Below, one piece after another: positions 25,472-33,374 of a stretch of DNA of 64,000 nucleotides (positions are counted from its first letter, which is position 1; every line of letters starts with the position of its first letter). A program made the translations under genes and the position numbers. The DNA is taken from assembly GCF_028550435.1 (NCBI RefSeq), contig NZ_JAQQKV010000003.1, positions 62,001 through 126,000 on the forward strand. The letters run 5' to 3'. The stretch is from Asticcacaulis machinosus. Lineage in GTDB: Bacteria > Pseudomonadota > Alphaproteobacteria > Caulobacterales > Caulobacteraceae. The notes under the pieces are model-generated. The model was not told the origin of the DNA and did no database searches. It saw only the letters and a program-made list of their open reading frames with translations.

Positions 25472-26662
25472 ATGTCAAAATTTCTAAACCGCCTGTTCGG
25501 ACGGGTGGAAACCAAACAAAGCGAAGCGCGAACCCTGATTGCCGTGTCGCAGATGGGCAAGGCCCAATGGACCCCGCGCGATTATGCGTCGCTGGCGTCC
25601 GAAGGCTTCATGAAAAATGCCGTCGCTTATCGGTGTGTGCGCATGATTATTGAAGCCGCCGCCTCCGTGCCGTTGCGGGTTGAGCATGACGGCAAGCGGG
25701 TGACGGATCATCCGCTCTGCCGCCTGATTGAGCGGCCCAATGGCGAACAAGGCGGGGCGGACCTGCGCGAGGCGATTTATGGCTCGCTGCAAACCGCGGG
25801 CAATGCCTATGTTGAAGCCGCGGTCATCGATAATGCCCCGTTTGAGCTGTGGAATCTGCGGCCCGACCGGATGCAGGTCGTCCCCAACGCCAAGGGCTGG
25901 CCCGAAGCGTACCAGTACAGCGTCGGCGGCCAGAAGATCGCTATTGGCCGTGATGAAGCGGGCTGGCTTAAGGTCTTGCACCTTAAACTGTGGCACCCGC
26001 TTGATGACTGGTACGGGTTTTCGCCGCTGGAGGCCGCAGCGTTTTCGATTGATGTCCACAATGCGTCGGGGGCCTGGAATAAGGCGCTGCTTGATAATTC
26101 GGCGCGGCCATCGGGGGCACTGGTCTATGGCACCAAGGGCTCTCAGCGTCTGACCGAAGATCAGTTTGCGCGGCTGAAAAGCGAACTGGCTGAGGCCCAT
26201 GCGGGCGTCAATAATGCCGGTCGGCCGTTATTGTTGGAGGGCGGGCTGGACTGGAAGCCGATGTCGCTAACGCCGGCCGATATGGATTTTATCGAGGGCA
26301 AACACGCGGCGGCGCGTGATATTGCGTTGTCGTTCGGCGTGCCTGCGCAACTTTTGGGCATACCCGGCGATAATTCTTACGCCAACTATCGTGAGGCCAA
26401 TGGCGCGTTCTGGCGGCACACGATTTTGCCGCTGGTGGAAAAAACCACGCGGTCGCTGAGTGCGTGGCTTGAGCCGAAATTTTCCGGCGCGCGCATCGTG
26501 TGCGACCTTGAGGGTTTGCCCGCCCTGACGGCAGAGCGCGACGCTTTGTGGGCGCGGCTTGAGGCGGCGAGCTTCCTCAGTGATGTCGAGCGGCGGCAAC
26601 TGGCGGGGCTGGCGGACGTGAAGCGCGAGGCCAATGAATCGAGAGATTGCGACCATGACTGA
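25472..26662 (+). CDS. GTA portal protein (gp3-like), HK97 family
   Basis: 396 aa, typical portal length for RcGTA. Seen: YASLASEGFMKNAVAYRCVR, IIEAAASVPLRVEHDGKRV, HPLCRLIERPNGEQGG, the stem region LKVLHLKLWHPLDDWYGFSPLEAA, and SFGVPAQLLGIPGDNSYANY, which are the phage portal family landmarks. It forms the dodecameric DNA entry channel of the capsid. The gene ends in an eight-base overlap with the small membrane-protein gene behind it. Confidence 0.93.
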   Translation: MSKFLNRLFGRVETKQSEARTLIAVSQMGKAQWTPRDYASLASEGFMKNAVAYRCVRMIIEAAASVPLRVEHDGKRVTDHPLCRLIERPNGEQGGADLREAIYGSLQTAGNAYVEAAVIDNAPFELWNLRPDRMQVVPNAKGWPEAYQYSVGGQKIAIGRDEAGWLKVLHLKLWHPLDDWYGFSPLEAAAFSIDVHNASGAWNKALLDNSARPSGALVYGTKGSQRLTEDQFARLKSELAEAHAGVNNAGRPLLLEGGLDWKPMSLTPADMDFIEGKHAAARDIALSFGVPAQLLGIPGDNSYANYREANGAFWRHTILPLVEKTTRSLSAWLEPKFSGARIVCDLEGLPALTAERDALWARLEAASFLSDVERRQLAGLADVKREANESRDCDHD

Positions 26663-26885
26663 TGTATTCGGCGTGCCGATCACGGTCGTGGTCACAGTCA
26701 TCGTCCACACGGCGTTTGTGTTGTTGTGGGTCGGGCGGATGTCGGCGCGGATTGAAGCGACCGAAAAACGGCTGGAGCAACAGGCCGGACTGACGGAGCG
26801 GCTGGCGCGGCTGGAGGAACAGTCGCTGGCCACGCGGGCGTCGCTGGAGCGGATCGAAACCAAGCTGGATCGGGGACATTTATGA
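26655..26885 (+). CDS. Small GTA cluster membrane protein with coiled coil
   Basis: 76 aa: a membrane helix at residues 6-27 (GVPITVVVTVIVHTAFVLLWVG) and a C-terminal coiled coil (RIEATEKRLEQQAGLTERLARLEEQ, ERIETKLDRG). It occupies the gp3.5-like position between portal and protease genes of RcGTA-type clusters. It overlaps the portal stop by eight bases and the protease start by four (ATGA), which supports a real, coupled gene. Function unknown. Confidence 0.75.
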   Translation: MTDVFGVPITVVVTVIVHTAFVLLWVGRMSARIEATEKRLEQQAGLTERLARLEEQSLATRASLERIETKLDRGHL

Positions 26886-27319
26886 TCATCGAAGGCTATG
26901 CGTCTCGGTTTTTTGAGCGCGATCTGAATGACGATGTGGTGGTGCCGGGGGCATTTAAAGCGTCGCTGACCCGCACAGGGTCTGAGGGCGTGAAGATGCT
27001 CTATCAGCATGGTTCCACCACACCGGTCGGAGTGTGGGATGAGGTGTCTGAGGATGCCGCCGGATTGTTTGTGCGCGGTCGGGTGTTTGATCTGACGCCG
27101 GAGGCCCGCCTGGTGCAAGGCCTGATCCGGGCGGGGGCGCTGGATGGCCTCTCCATTGGCTTTCGCACGGTGAAATCGAGACCGGATGAGACGCGGCGGT
27201 TGCGGGTACTGACCGAAATCGACCTGTGGGAAGTGTCGTTCGTGACCTTTCCCATGCTGCCGAGTGCGCGTTTTAAGATGGTTCCGTTTCACCCTTCAGA
27301 AGCGGTTCAATATGGCTGA
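26882..27319 (+). CDS. GTA prohead protease (gp4-like), HK97 family
   Basis: 145 aa serine protease of the U35/S78 type. Seen: IEGYASRFFERDLNDDVVVPGAF, MLYQHGSTTPVGVW (catalytic His in QH), LSIGFRTVKSRP (catalytic Ser in the GLSIGF motif), and the C-terminal LTEIDLWEVSFVTFPMLPSAR (catalytic acidic residue in the E-I-D-L-W-E-V-S motif). It processes the capsid during maturation. The last few residues (KMVPFHPSEAVQYG) and the 3' 47 bases overlap the opposite-strand gene 27273-27677, which may have altered the natural end. Confidence 0.9.
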   Translation: MIIEGYASRFFERDLNDDVVVPGAFKASLTRTGSEGVKMLYQHGSTTPVGVWDEVSEDAAGLFVRGRVFDLTPEARLVQGLIRAGALDGLSIGFRTVKSRPDETRRLRVLTEIDLWEVSFVTFPMLPSARFKMVPFHPSEAVQYG

Positions 27320-27677
27320 AGCGTAATGCCGAAAGATCATACTGTTTCAGGTCAATCGTATCGCCTTTGGCATCACCATATTGAAAGGCCTCAAGGCTTT
27401 GCGGGTAACCGTTCTCGCACCAAAGTATGAAGCCCATGATCATGCCTTCACCCATGCCCAGCATGTGCGCATCCGGCCCATCTATTCGGGCCAGTTCAGG
27501 AGCTATGGCTGGCAGTGTCTTGTTGACGATTATCGTCGTGTAAAATCCATGCCCGGTGTTGTCACGTTCGCTGACTTTTGCTGACGCAAGCAGGGCCCGT
27601 AAAGTTTCACCAAAGTCGCCGTAATCAGCGCAAATGTTGTCGAGGACGGCGGTTTCAAGAGGTGTGAAATCAGACAT
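27273..27677 (-). CDS. Unknown protein encoded against the GTA head genes
   Basis: 134 aa on the minus strand between the protease and capsid genes. MSDFTPLETAVLDNICADYGDFGETLRALLASAKVSER... begins with a helical segment; the middle has THE-like strands GHGFYTTIIVNKTLP and PDAHMLGMGEGMIMGFILWCENGYPQSLEAFQYGDAKGDTID, with an alternating hydrophobic pattern typical of a folded domain. I do not recognise the family. Codon use and absence of stops over 134 codons, plus no competing plus-strand gene over most of its length, support it as real. An opposite-strand gene is not part of the standard RcGTA order, so it is an addition comparable to a phage moron. Confidence 0.7.
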   Translation of the reverse strand: MSDFTPLETAVLDNICADYGDFGETLRALLASAKVSERDNTGHGFYTTIIVNKTLPAIAPELARIDGPDAHMLGMGEGMIMGFILWCENGYPQSLEAFQYGDAKGDTIDLKQYDLSALRFSHIEPLLKGETEPS

Positions 27678-27725
27678 GGCAAGAGCATGATGACGGTTTG
27701 ATCCACGAAATCAAGTTGTTTGATT

Positions 27726-27960
27726 TCCTCCTCCCTTGCGAAGCGGGGGAGGTGGCGCGGCCAGCTTTGAGCGGGCCGTGACGGAGGGGGCAACTGGCAT
27801 AATTTTACTTTACCTCCCTGGCATGCCGGGGAGGGGGGCGCACGAAATCGCACAGCGATGAGATGCGGTGGCGGGGGTAGCGACAGTGCCGTCCCCCTCC
27901 GTCTTTTTGTCAGCAAGCTGCCAAAAATCCACCTCCCCATCGCAGAGCGATAGGGAGGAG
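27726..27960. repeat. Palindromic intergenic element, copy 4 (long, composite type A)
   Basis: 235 bases. Outer CCTCCTCCCTTGCG and CGATAGGGAGGAG arms, left variable stem CGCGGCC...GGCCGTG, right variable stem TTTTTGTCAGC-AA-GCTGCCAAAAA. The centre carries an extra CACGAAATCGCACAGCGATG module, whose mirror recurs in the copies at 41682 and 42615. It fills the gap before the capsid gene, and GGAG of AAGGAGACATGA follows as ribosome binding site. Confidence 0.9.
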
Positions 27961-27978
27961 ACATTTAAGGAGACATGA

Positions 27979-29193
27979 ATGAAAGAAGTGAAACAGGCCA
28001 CAGCTTCGCCCGAAGTGCGGGCCGCGTTGCACGAAGTTTTGAGCGCGTTTGAGGCGTTCAAGGCCACCAATGATGCGCGACTTTCGGCGATTGAGATGAA
28101 GCGCGCCGACGGGCTGATCGGCGACAAACTTGAGCGTATCGAAGGCGGCCTGCAAGCGGCTGAGGCGCGCCTGAACCGGCTGCTGAGCCTGAAATCGCGT
28201 CCGGCGGTCGAAGCCGCAGACGCGCGCGAAACTGTCACAGAGGCCAAATCGGCCTGGGATGGTTATCTGAAATCCGGTCGGGTGACGCTGGAGCTCAAGG
28301 CCGGTTTGTCGACGGCATCCGGTTCGGGCGCTATGGCGCCGGTTGAGACCGAGCGCTTCATTGAGCGCCGTCTGGCGCAGGTGTCGCCCATGCGCTCGCT
28401 GGCCACGGTGCGTACCGTCGGTGCGGCGACGTTCAAGAAGCCGATTTCGACCGTTGGCGTGGTGGCGAACTGGGTGACCGAAACTGCGGCGCGTCCTGAG
28501 ACCGATCCGTCAACCCTGAACCTGCTGGAGTTTCCGGCGGCGGAGCTTTATGCGGCACCGGCGGCGACGCAGGCCTTGCTGGATGATGCGTTCATAAACC
28601 TCGACGAATGGCTGGCGTCCGAGATTGAGGACAGTTTTGCCGCACAGGAAACCGCAGCCTTCGTCAACGGCGACGGGGTCAATAAGCCGCGCGGGTTCCT
28701 GAACTATACCACAGCGGCGGATGCGTCGGCGACCTGGGGCCAGATCGGCCATATCGCGTCGGGCGCGGCGGGTGCGTTCGCAGCCTTGTCGCCGGTCGAT
28801 GCGCTGATCGACCTGATCTACGCGCCGAAATCGCAGTACCGCAGCAATGCGCACTTTGTGATGAACCGCCGCACCGCCGCCCGTATCCGCAAGTTCAAGG
28901 ATGCCGACGGTAATTACATCTGGCATCCGGCAACCCAGGCCGGGCAATTGCCGCTGCTGCTCGGCTACCCGGTGCAGGAGATCGAGACCGTACCGGATAT
29001 CGCGGCCAATTCGTTGTCGATCGCGTTTGGTGACTTCGCCAAGGGCTATCTGATTGTCGATCGTGCGGGCCTGTCGGTGCTGCGTGATCCGTACTCGGCC
29101 AAGCCCTATGTCCTGTTCTATACCACCAAGCGTGTCGGCGGCGGGGTGCAGAATTTTGATGCGATTAAGGTCATGAAATTCGCGGTATCTTAG
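27979..29193 (+). CDS. GTA major capsid protein (gp5-like), HK97 fold
   Basis: 404 aa. The N-terminal 110 residues are a charged, helical delta/scaffold region (AALHEVLSAFEAFKATNDARLSAIEMKRAD, AEARLNRLLSLKSRP) that the prohead protease would remove. The HK97 capsid domain follows: GAMAPVETERFIERRLAQVSPMRSLATV, ETAARPETD, SEIEDSFAAQETAAFVNGDG, FVMNRRTAARIRKFKDADGNY, LLLGYPVQEIETVPDI and a C-terminal LRDPYSAKPYVLFYTTKRVGGGVQNFDAIKV. These are the RcGTA gp5 landmarks. ATG at 27979 with AAGGAG six bases upstream. Confidence 0.95.
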   Translation: MKEVKQATASPEVRAALHEVLSAFEAFKATNDARLSAIEMKRADGLIGDKLERIEGGLQAAEARLNRLLSLKSRPAVEAADARETVTEAKSAWDGYLKSGRVTLELKAGLSTASGSGAMAPVETERFIERRLAQVSPMRSLATVRTVGAATFKKPISTVGVVANWVTETAARPETDPSTLNLLEFPAAELYAAPAATQALLDDAFINLDEWLASEIEDSFAAQETAAFVNGDGVNKPRGFLNYTTAADASATWGQIGHIASGAAGAFAALSPVDALIDLIYAPKSQYRSNAHFVMNRRTAARIRKFKDADGNYIWHPATQAGQLPLLLGYPVQEIETVPDIAANSLSIAFGDFAKGYLIVDRAGLSVLRDPYSAKPYVLFYTTKRVGGGVQNFDAIKVMKFAVS

Positions 29194-29201
29194 CGAATTA
29201 G

Positions 29202-29332
29202 ATCTCCTGCCCCGTTTACGGGGAAGGTGGATTTTTGCGACAGCAAAAAGACGGAAGGGGCAGGTCGACCGTAAGGCTGCCCCTCCCACCACTTCGTGGT
29301 TCCCCCTCCCCGTAAACGGGGCGGGAGGTTGA
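29202..29332. repeat. Palindromic intergenic element, copy 5 (type A variant)
   Basis: Outer CTCCTGCCCCGTTTACGGGG and CCCCGTAAACGGGGCGGGAG arms; left variable stem TTTTTGC-GACA-GCAAAAA. It fills the gap between the capsid and adaptor genes. Confidence 0.9.
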
Positions 29333-29347
29333 TAAAGGATTCCCACC

Positions 29348-29611
29348 ATGTCCGATCCTGTTTCGCTTATCGAGGCGAAGCTGTTCCTGCGTGTGTCTCA
29401 TGACGAAGAGGACGCGCTGATTGCCACCCTGATCGCGGCGGCAAGTGCTCGGCTCAACGCGGCACTTGGGCTTGTGCTTGATGAGGCGTCACCGGCCCCT
29501 CTGCGGCTGGCCGTACTTAATCTGGTAGCCGTTGGTTATCAGTCGCGCGGGGAGATGACACTCGATTCCGTTGAGCCGTGGATCGCCCCTTATCGTCAGG
29601 TGCGGCTATGA
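29348..29611 (+). CDS. GTA head-tail adaptor (gp6-like)
   Basis: 87 aa helical protein: SLIEAKLFLRVSHDEEDALIATLIAAASARLNAALG is the HK97 gp6/DUF-type connector pattern (L-x-L-R-V-x-x-D-x-E-D-x-L-I). It forms the ring below the portal. Shorter than RcGTA gp6, which is about 200 aa, but ending with the same ...YQSRGE region found in phage connector proteins. It overlaps the next gene by four bases (ATGA). Confidence 0.82.
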   Translation: MSDPVSLIEAKLFLRVSHDEEDALIATLIAAASARLNAALGLVLDEASPAPLRLAVLNLVAVGYQSRGEMTLDSVEPWIAPYRQVRL

Positions 29612-29937
29612 CCCTATCCCCGCTCAAGGCGCTCAATCTGCAAACCCCGGCGCGCTGTTATAGCGTGGCCTCAACCGAGACGGCGCAAGGCGGGCGCTTA
29701 AAAACCCGCACCCTGACCGGCACGATCTGGGGTGATTTTCAGCCGGATGTCCCCTCACTAGTCACCGGCACCGATGGCCGCGGTTATGTTTTACAGACCG
29801 CTACCTTCATCGTCCGCACACGGGCTGGTTTGGCGCCAAAAGATGAGCTTCATCTCAAGGGCGCCGACTGGATTATCAGATCGATTGATGAGGGGGCGGA
29901 TCAGAATTTCCGCCTTCGCATCGAAAGAACTGTGTGA
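29608..29937 (+). CDS. GTA head closure protein (gp7-like)
   Basis: 109 aa, beta-rich: RCYSVASTETAQGGRLKTRTLTGTIWGDFQPD, then VLQTATFIVRTRAGLAPKDELHLKGADWIIRSIDEGADQNFRLRIERTV. The pattern W-x-x-x-x-P and the DELHL-GADWIIRSI segment match phage SPP1 gp16/HK97 gp7-type head closure proteins. It is coupled to the adaptor gene by an ATGA overlap. Start at 29608 rather than the upstream in-frame 29578. Confidence 0.82.
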   Translation: MTLSPLKALNLQTPARCYSVASTETAQGGRLKTRTLTGTIWGDFQPDVPSLVTGTDGRGYVLQTATFIVRTRAGLAPKDELHLKGADWIIRSIDEGADQNFRLRIERTV

Positions 29938-29939
29938 CC

Positions 29940-30347
29940 ATGAACCCGCTCAATGCGCTGCAACAGGCGCTGATTACCCACCTGCGTGCGCAGGATAGTC
30001 TCAAACTCTGGCTGGGGAATGCCGTCCGCGTTTATGACGAATTGCCCGAAGAGATCATCTACCCTTACGTGACGCTGAACCGCGTCGAGGCGAGGCCTTT
30101 GGCGGCTGGCGGCGATGAGATCACCGAGCAGATCGTGACCTTATCGTGCGTGTCACGCTTTTACGGCACCGAAGAAGCCAAGGCTGTGGCGGCCGAGCTG
30201 CGGGTCATTCTCGACAGTGCGCAGTTAACACTGGAGGGCAACCGGCTGGCGAACCTGCGGGTCTCTTACGTCGATGTATTCCGGGGCACCGATCAGCGCA
30301 CAATCTACGGGCTGGTACGCGTGCGGGCGGTGACCGAGGCGGTTTAA
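29940..30347 (+). CDS. GTA tail terminator (gp8-like, DUF3168)
   Basis: 135 aa. Seen: NALQQALITHLRAQDSLKLWLG, VRVYDELPEEIIYPYVTLNRVEARPL, TEQIVTLSCVSRFYGTEEAKAVAAELRVIL, then VSYVDVFRGTDQRTIYGLVRVRAVTEA. This is the DUF3168 pattern of tail completion proteins. ATG at 29940 lies two bases after the preceding stop; a GTG six bases earlier is possible. A long repeat follows. Confidence 0.88.
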   Translation: MNPLNALQQALITHLRAQDSLKLWLGNAVRVYDELPEEIIYPYVTLNRVEARPLAAGGDEITEQIVTLSCVSRFYGTEEAKAVAAELRVILDSAQLTLEGNRLANLRVSYVDVFRGTDQRTIYGLVRVRAVTEAV

Positions 30348-30353
30348 ATTTAG

Positions 30354-30486
30354 AACCTCCCCTAATTTTAGGGGAGGGGGACCATCAAGCATAGCGCAGA
30401 TGGTGGTGGGGTTAATTTTCTGAAGCCCCTTTAACCCCCTCTGTCGTTTCACGACATCTCCCCCTGAAATCAGGGGGAGGGTTTAA
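30354..30486. repeat. Palindromic intergenic elements, copy 6 (type B plus type C)
   Basis: First unit 30354-30412: AACCTCCCCTAA-TTTTAGGGGAGG, then ACCATC/GATGGT pairing and GGGGTTAA. Second unit 30430-30486: TTTAACCCCCTC, hairpin TGTCG-TTTCA-CGACA, then CTCCCCCTG...CAGGGGGAG. The pair lies between tail terminator and tail tube genes. Confidence 0.88.
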
Positions 30487-30500
30487 CATGGAGAATGCTC

Positions 30501-30908
30501 ATGGCCCTGCAAAAAGGCCGCGATATGTTGCTGAAAATAGAAGATGGTGCTGCCTTCGTTACGGTGGCGGGCCTACGGGCACGCACGATCTCACTGAATG
30601 CCCGCACGGTCGATGTGACCGATTCTGAGAGTGCCGGTGGCTGGCGTGAACTGCTGTCCGGCGCGGGCGTTAAGGCCCTGTCGGTATCGGGTTCGGGTGT
30701 GTTCCGCGATGCGGCGTCCGATGCTCTGATGCGCGAGGCGTTTTTCGCACAGGCCCAGAAAGTATGGCAACTGATCGTGCCGGACTTTGGCCGATTTGAG
30801 GGGCCGTTTTTGATCGCGGCACTCGACTATGCTGGTGATCATGACGGCGAGGCGACTTTTGCCATGACCTTGGCCTCGGCGGGAGAGATCAGTTTTGTCG
30901 CCCTTTAA
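30501..30908 (+). CDS. GTA major tail tube protein (gp9-like)
   Basis: 135 aa, usual length. MALQKGRDMLLKIEDGAAFVTVAGLRARTISLNARTVDVTDSES, then WRELLSGAGVKALSVSGSGVFRD and IVPDFGRFEGPFLIAALDYAGDHDGEATFAMTLASAGEISF. This is the RcGTA gp9/TIGR02126 tail tube pattern. ATG at 30501 is preceded by GGAGAATGCTC; an in-frame ATG six bases earlier would overlap that site. Confidence 0.93.
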   Translation: MALQKGRDMLLKIEDGAAFVTVAGLRARTISLNARTVDVTDSESAGGWRELLSGAGVKALSVSGSGVFRDAASDALMREAFFAQAQKVWQLIVPDFGRFEGPFLIAALDYAGDHDGEATFAMTLASAGEISFVAL

Positions 30909-31167
30909 TCCCATGAGGGGCGAAGTCATGGCCACGCTCGGCGGGCGTAAGGTGCGGCTGTGCGTGACTCTCCGGGCGTTGGCCGCGATGGAGCACCATT
31001 TCGGTGTGACGGGGCTGGAGGCGCTGGGTGAGCGGCTGAAAAGCTTGAGTGCTGCGGATCTGTCGGTGGTGTTGTCAGCGCTGTGCATGGAAGACATTTC
31101 CACCCTCGATATTGGCTTTCAGGAAGCGCTCGACGCCGTTGTCGCGGCCTTTGGTGCCCTGCGATGA
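30895..31167 (+). CDS. GTA tail assembly chaperone (gp10-like)
   Basis: 90 aa from a TTG with GGGAGAG upstream (ATG codons at 30913 and 30928 are alternatives). FNPMRGEVMATLGGRKVRLCVTLRALAAMEHHFGVTGLEALGERL... is the GTA gp10 pattern (N-P-x-R-G-E-V, then L-R-x-x-A-A-M-E). Helical, probably a chaperone for the tape measure like phage T gene products. Overlaps gp9 by 14 bases and the next gene by four. Confidence 0.85.
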   Translation: MSPFNPMRGEVMATLGGRKVRLCVTLRALAAMEHHFGVTGLEALGERLKSLSAADLSVVLSALCMEDISTLDIGFQEALDAVVAAFGALR

Positions 31168-31346
31168 ATGTTGGTTGGGAACAACGTCTTCGGCAGGCGG
31201 TGGTTGAGATTGGGCTGACGCCTGCGGACTTTTGGTCGTTGTCGCTGTCCGAATGGCTGGCCCTGATCACGTTGCCCACATTGCCCGTCTTGCCGAGGGA
31301 TGACTTACACACCCTGATGACATTATTTCCGGACAATAAGAAATGA
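31164..31346 (+). CDS. Second GTA tail assembly chaperone (gp10.1-like)
   Basis: 60 aa: MNVGWEQRLRQAVVEIGLTPADFWSLSLSEWLAL, the short DUF2376/TAC pattern found between gp10 and gp11 of RcGTA-type clusters. Coupled on both sides by ATGA overlaps. The larger open frame starting at 31083 is an upstream extension through gp10 and is not credible. Confidence 0.85.
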   Translation: MNVGWEQRLRQAVVEIGLTPADFWSLSLSEWLALITLPTLPVLPRDDLHTLMTLFPDNKK

Positions 31347-31846
31347 ACGGTTTCGATAATTTTACGCAAAGCGTCAATGCCGCGGCGGTGGCGCTGAAAG
31401 GGCTGGAAGGCCCCGCGCAGGAAAGCGCTGATGCCATCGATCAGGCCTTCTCAAAGGCGGGCGAGTCCCTGGCGCGATCTTTGGGGCGGGCGGCGTCGGA
31501 CGGCAAGATTTCCATGGCCGAACTGGCGTCTGCGGTCATTAGCGCCGTCAATGCGGCGGCGCGGTCTCAGGGCGGCGGTTTGGGGGATGTTCTGTCGGGG
31601 ATCAGCAGCGTCTTTTCCGGTGCGCGCGCCGATGGCGGGCCGGTGACGCGTGGCGGCGCTTACCTTGTGGGTGAGCGCGGGCCGGAGCTGTTTCGACCGG
31701 CCACGTCGGGTTCGATTGAGACGGGCGCGGGTGGGCAAAACGTCAACATCACGCTCAATGTCAGTGGCGGCGGTGAGGGGCTAATCCGCTCCGAAGCCCA
31801 GATCGCCAGCGCGCTTAATCGCGCCGCGCGGTTGGGGTTGCGGTAA
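31343..31846 (+). CDS. GTA tail tape measure protein (gp11-like)
   Basis: 167 aa. An N-terminal helical part (DNFTQSVNAAAVALKGLEGPAQESADAIDQAFSKAGESLARSL) and a Gly/Ala-rich middle (ISAVNAAARSQGGGLGDVLSGISSVFSGARADGGPVTRGGAYLVGERGPELFRP). The ADGGPV...YLVGERGPELF motif is the hallmark of phage tape-measure C-termini. It is short, in line with the short GTA tail. ATGA overlap with gp10.1. Confidence 0.9.
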   Translation: MNGFDNFTQSVNAAAVALKGLEGPAQESADAIDQAFSKAGESLARSLGRAASDGKISMAELASAVISAVNAAARSQGGGLGDVLSGISSVFSGARADGGPVTRGGAYLVGERGPELFRPATSGSIETGAGGQNVNITLNVSGGGEGLIRSEAQIASALNRAARLGLR

Positions 31847-32013
31847 ATCTCCTCCCTACGCTTGCGTGGGGAGGTGGCGTTGAGCTTGCGAAGCGACGGA
31901 GGGGTAACTTCGTCAGGGCAATCCCCCTCCGTCTGCTCATTTCATTCGCATCCACCTCCCCACGCTTTTAAGCGCGCTAACGCTTCGCTTTTTGAGCGCA
32001 GTAGGGAGGAGAA
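31847..32013. repeat. Palindromic intergenic element, copy 7, with nested module
   Basis: Outer CTCCTCCCTACG and GTAGGGAGGAG arms, left stem GCTT-GCG-AAGC. In the right arm a 40-base module containing GCGCTAACGCTTCGC and TTTTTGAGCGC has been inserted, splitting the arm; its reverse complement resembles the 28-base unit repeated in the peptidase gene at 33554 and 33593. GGGAGGAG at 32004-32011 is a possible ribosome binding site for the next gene. Confidence 0.88.
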
Positions 32014-32022
32014 AGGTTGACC

Positions 32023-32631
32023 ATGACGTTTCACGATATCCGCTTTCCGGTGCGGCTGGCCTTCGGGTCGGGTGTGTCGATTGAGCGGCGCACCGAAATC
32101 ACAACGCTGGCGTCCGGTTATGAGCGGCGCATCAGCCCGTGGGCGCAAGGGCGAAGGCATTATCTGATCGGGGCGGGTGTGCGCTCGCTGACCGATGCCG
32201 CCGAACTCCTGACCTTTTATGAGGCGAGGGAAGGGCGGTTACATGGCTTTCGTTTTAAAGACTTTGCCGACTTCAAAAGTGGGGCGCTGAATGCTGTAGT
32301 GTCGTCCACGGACCAAGTGATCGGTACCGGCGATGGCGTGCGAAAAACCTTTCAATTGACCAAGGCCTATGGTGCTGTCATGCGCCCGATTGCCAAGCCC
32401 GTCGAAGGCACGGTGACGGTGGCGGTAAACGGCGCCACGGCCACGCCGACGGTCGATTTTGTTACGGGTCAAGTGACATTCAGCACGGCTCCGGTTGCGG
32501 GTGCGGTGATATCTGCGGGGTATGAATTTGACGTGCCGGTGCGCTTTAATTCCGACCGCATAGAAATGACGCTGGAAAGCTTTGAGGCCGGTCGCGTGGC
32601 GGCCGTGGCGCTGATCGAGATTCATACTTAA
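32023..32631 (+). CDS. GTA distal tail protein (gp12-like, DUF2460)
   Basis: 202 aa. FHDIRFPVRLAFGSGVSIERRTEITTLASGYERRISPWAQGRRHYLIGAG is the TIGR02217/DUF2460 start, followed by EGRLHGFRFKDFADFKS and GDGVRKTFQLTKAYG, ending GYEFDVPVRFNSDRIEMTLESFEAGRVAAVALIEI. It forms the hexameric ring at the tail tip. ATG at 32023 preferred to a TTG six bases upstream. Confidence 0.93.
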   Translation: MTFHDIRFPVRLAFGSGVSIERRTEITTLASGYERRISPWAQGRRHYLIGAGVRSLTDAAELLTFYEAREGRLHGFRFKDFADFKSGALNAVVSSTDQVIGTGDGVRKTFQLTKAYGAVMRPIAKPVEGTVTVAVNGATATPTVDFVTGQVTFSTAPVAGAVISAGYEFDVPVRFNSDRIEMTLESFEAGRVAAVALIEIHT

Positions 32632-32690
32632 CCCCACCACCCCGCCGGTAAACCGGCGCGGTCCCCCTCCCCTGCATCAGGGGAGGTTCA
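32630..32690. repeat. Palindromic intergenic element, type B, copy 8
   Basis: AACCCCACCACCCC, stem GCCGG-TAAA-CCGGC, GGTCCCCCTCCCCTG-CAT-CAGGGGAGG. It starts at the stop codon of the distal tail gene. The same left half recurs at 46568-46600. Confidence 0.85.
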
Positions 32691-32702
32691 TGAGGATGTT
32701 TT

Positions 32703-33374
32703 ATGCGAAATGTACCTGCTGGCATAACCTCGGCGCTGGAGGCCGGGGCGGCGAGCCTGTGCCATGTCTGGCTGATCGAACGCAATGATGGCATCGTGCT
32801 GAGCTTTACCGATCATGACGCCGATATCACCTTTCAGGGCGTGGTCTGCATAGCCGCGACGGGCCTCACCAAAGGGGCAGCGGAGCAGGCGCTGGGGGCC
32901 GAAGGCTCAGGCGCGGTGTCGGGCATTTTGAGCGATGGCCGCCTCACGTCTGCGGACGTCGAGGCCGGGCTATATGACGAGGCAGGCATCCGTGAATATG
33001 TGATCGACTGGACAGCACCGGATCAGTTTGTGCTGATGTCGTCAGGCACATTGGGGCGGATTGAGGCGCGCGGCGGAACGTCTGAAGGCGCGTCGTTTGT
33101 CGCCCATGTCGAAGGGGCAGCGGCGAAGCTTAACCGCATCATTGGACGCCGGTTTACGCACCTGTGTGATGCTGTGCTTGGGGATGACCGCTGTGGCCTG
33201 AGTGCGCCTTCGGGCGTTTGCGATAAGCGCTACCGTACCTGCCGCGAAGCTTACGGTAATGCGCACAATTTCAGGGGCTTTCCTGACTTGCCGGGTGAAG
33301 ATTTCCTAACCCTTTATCCGCGGGCGGGCGATGCGTTGGATGGAGCGTCGCGTCGTCAGGGTTCAGGGAGATGA
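32703..33374 (+). CDS. GTA tail hub protein (gp13-like, DUF2163)
   Basis: 223 aa. Start RNVPAGITSALEAGAASLCHVWLIERNDG, then FTDHDADITFQGV, and the C-terminal cysteine region RRFTHLCDAVLGDDRCG...CDKRYRTCREAYGNAHNFRGFPDLPGEDFLTLYP, which is the DUF2163/phage_BR0599 pattern; RcGTA gp13 binds an iron-sulfur cluster through such cysteines. Four-base ATGA overlap with the peptidase gene. Confidence 0.93.
   Translation: MRNVPAGITSALEAGAASLCHVWLIERNDGIVLSFTDHDADITFQGVVCIAATGLTKGAAEQALGAEGSGAVSGILSDGRLTSADVEAGLYDEAGIREYVIDWTAPDQFVLMSSGTLGRIEARGGTSEGASFVAHVEGAAAKLNRIIGRRFTHLCDAVLGDDRCGLSAPSGVCDKRYRTCREAYGNAHNFRGFPDLPGEDFLTLYPRAGDALDGASRRQGSGR

Noticed and set aside
26267-27292. 341-codon minus-strand open frame across portal and protease genes
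   Set aside because: It lies opposite conserved GTA genes with clear family motifs; the sequence is low-complexity Arg/His-rich as expected for a shadow in GC-rich DNA.
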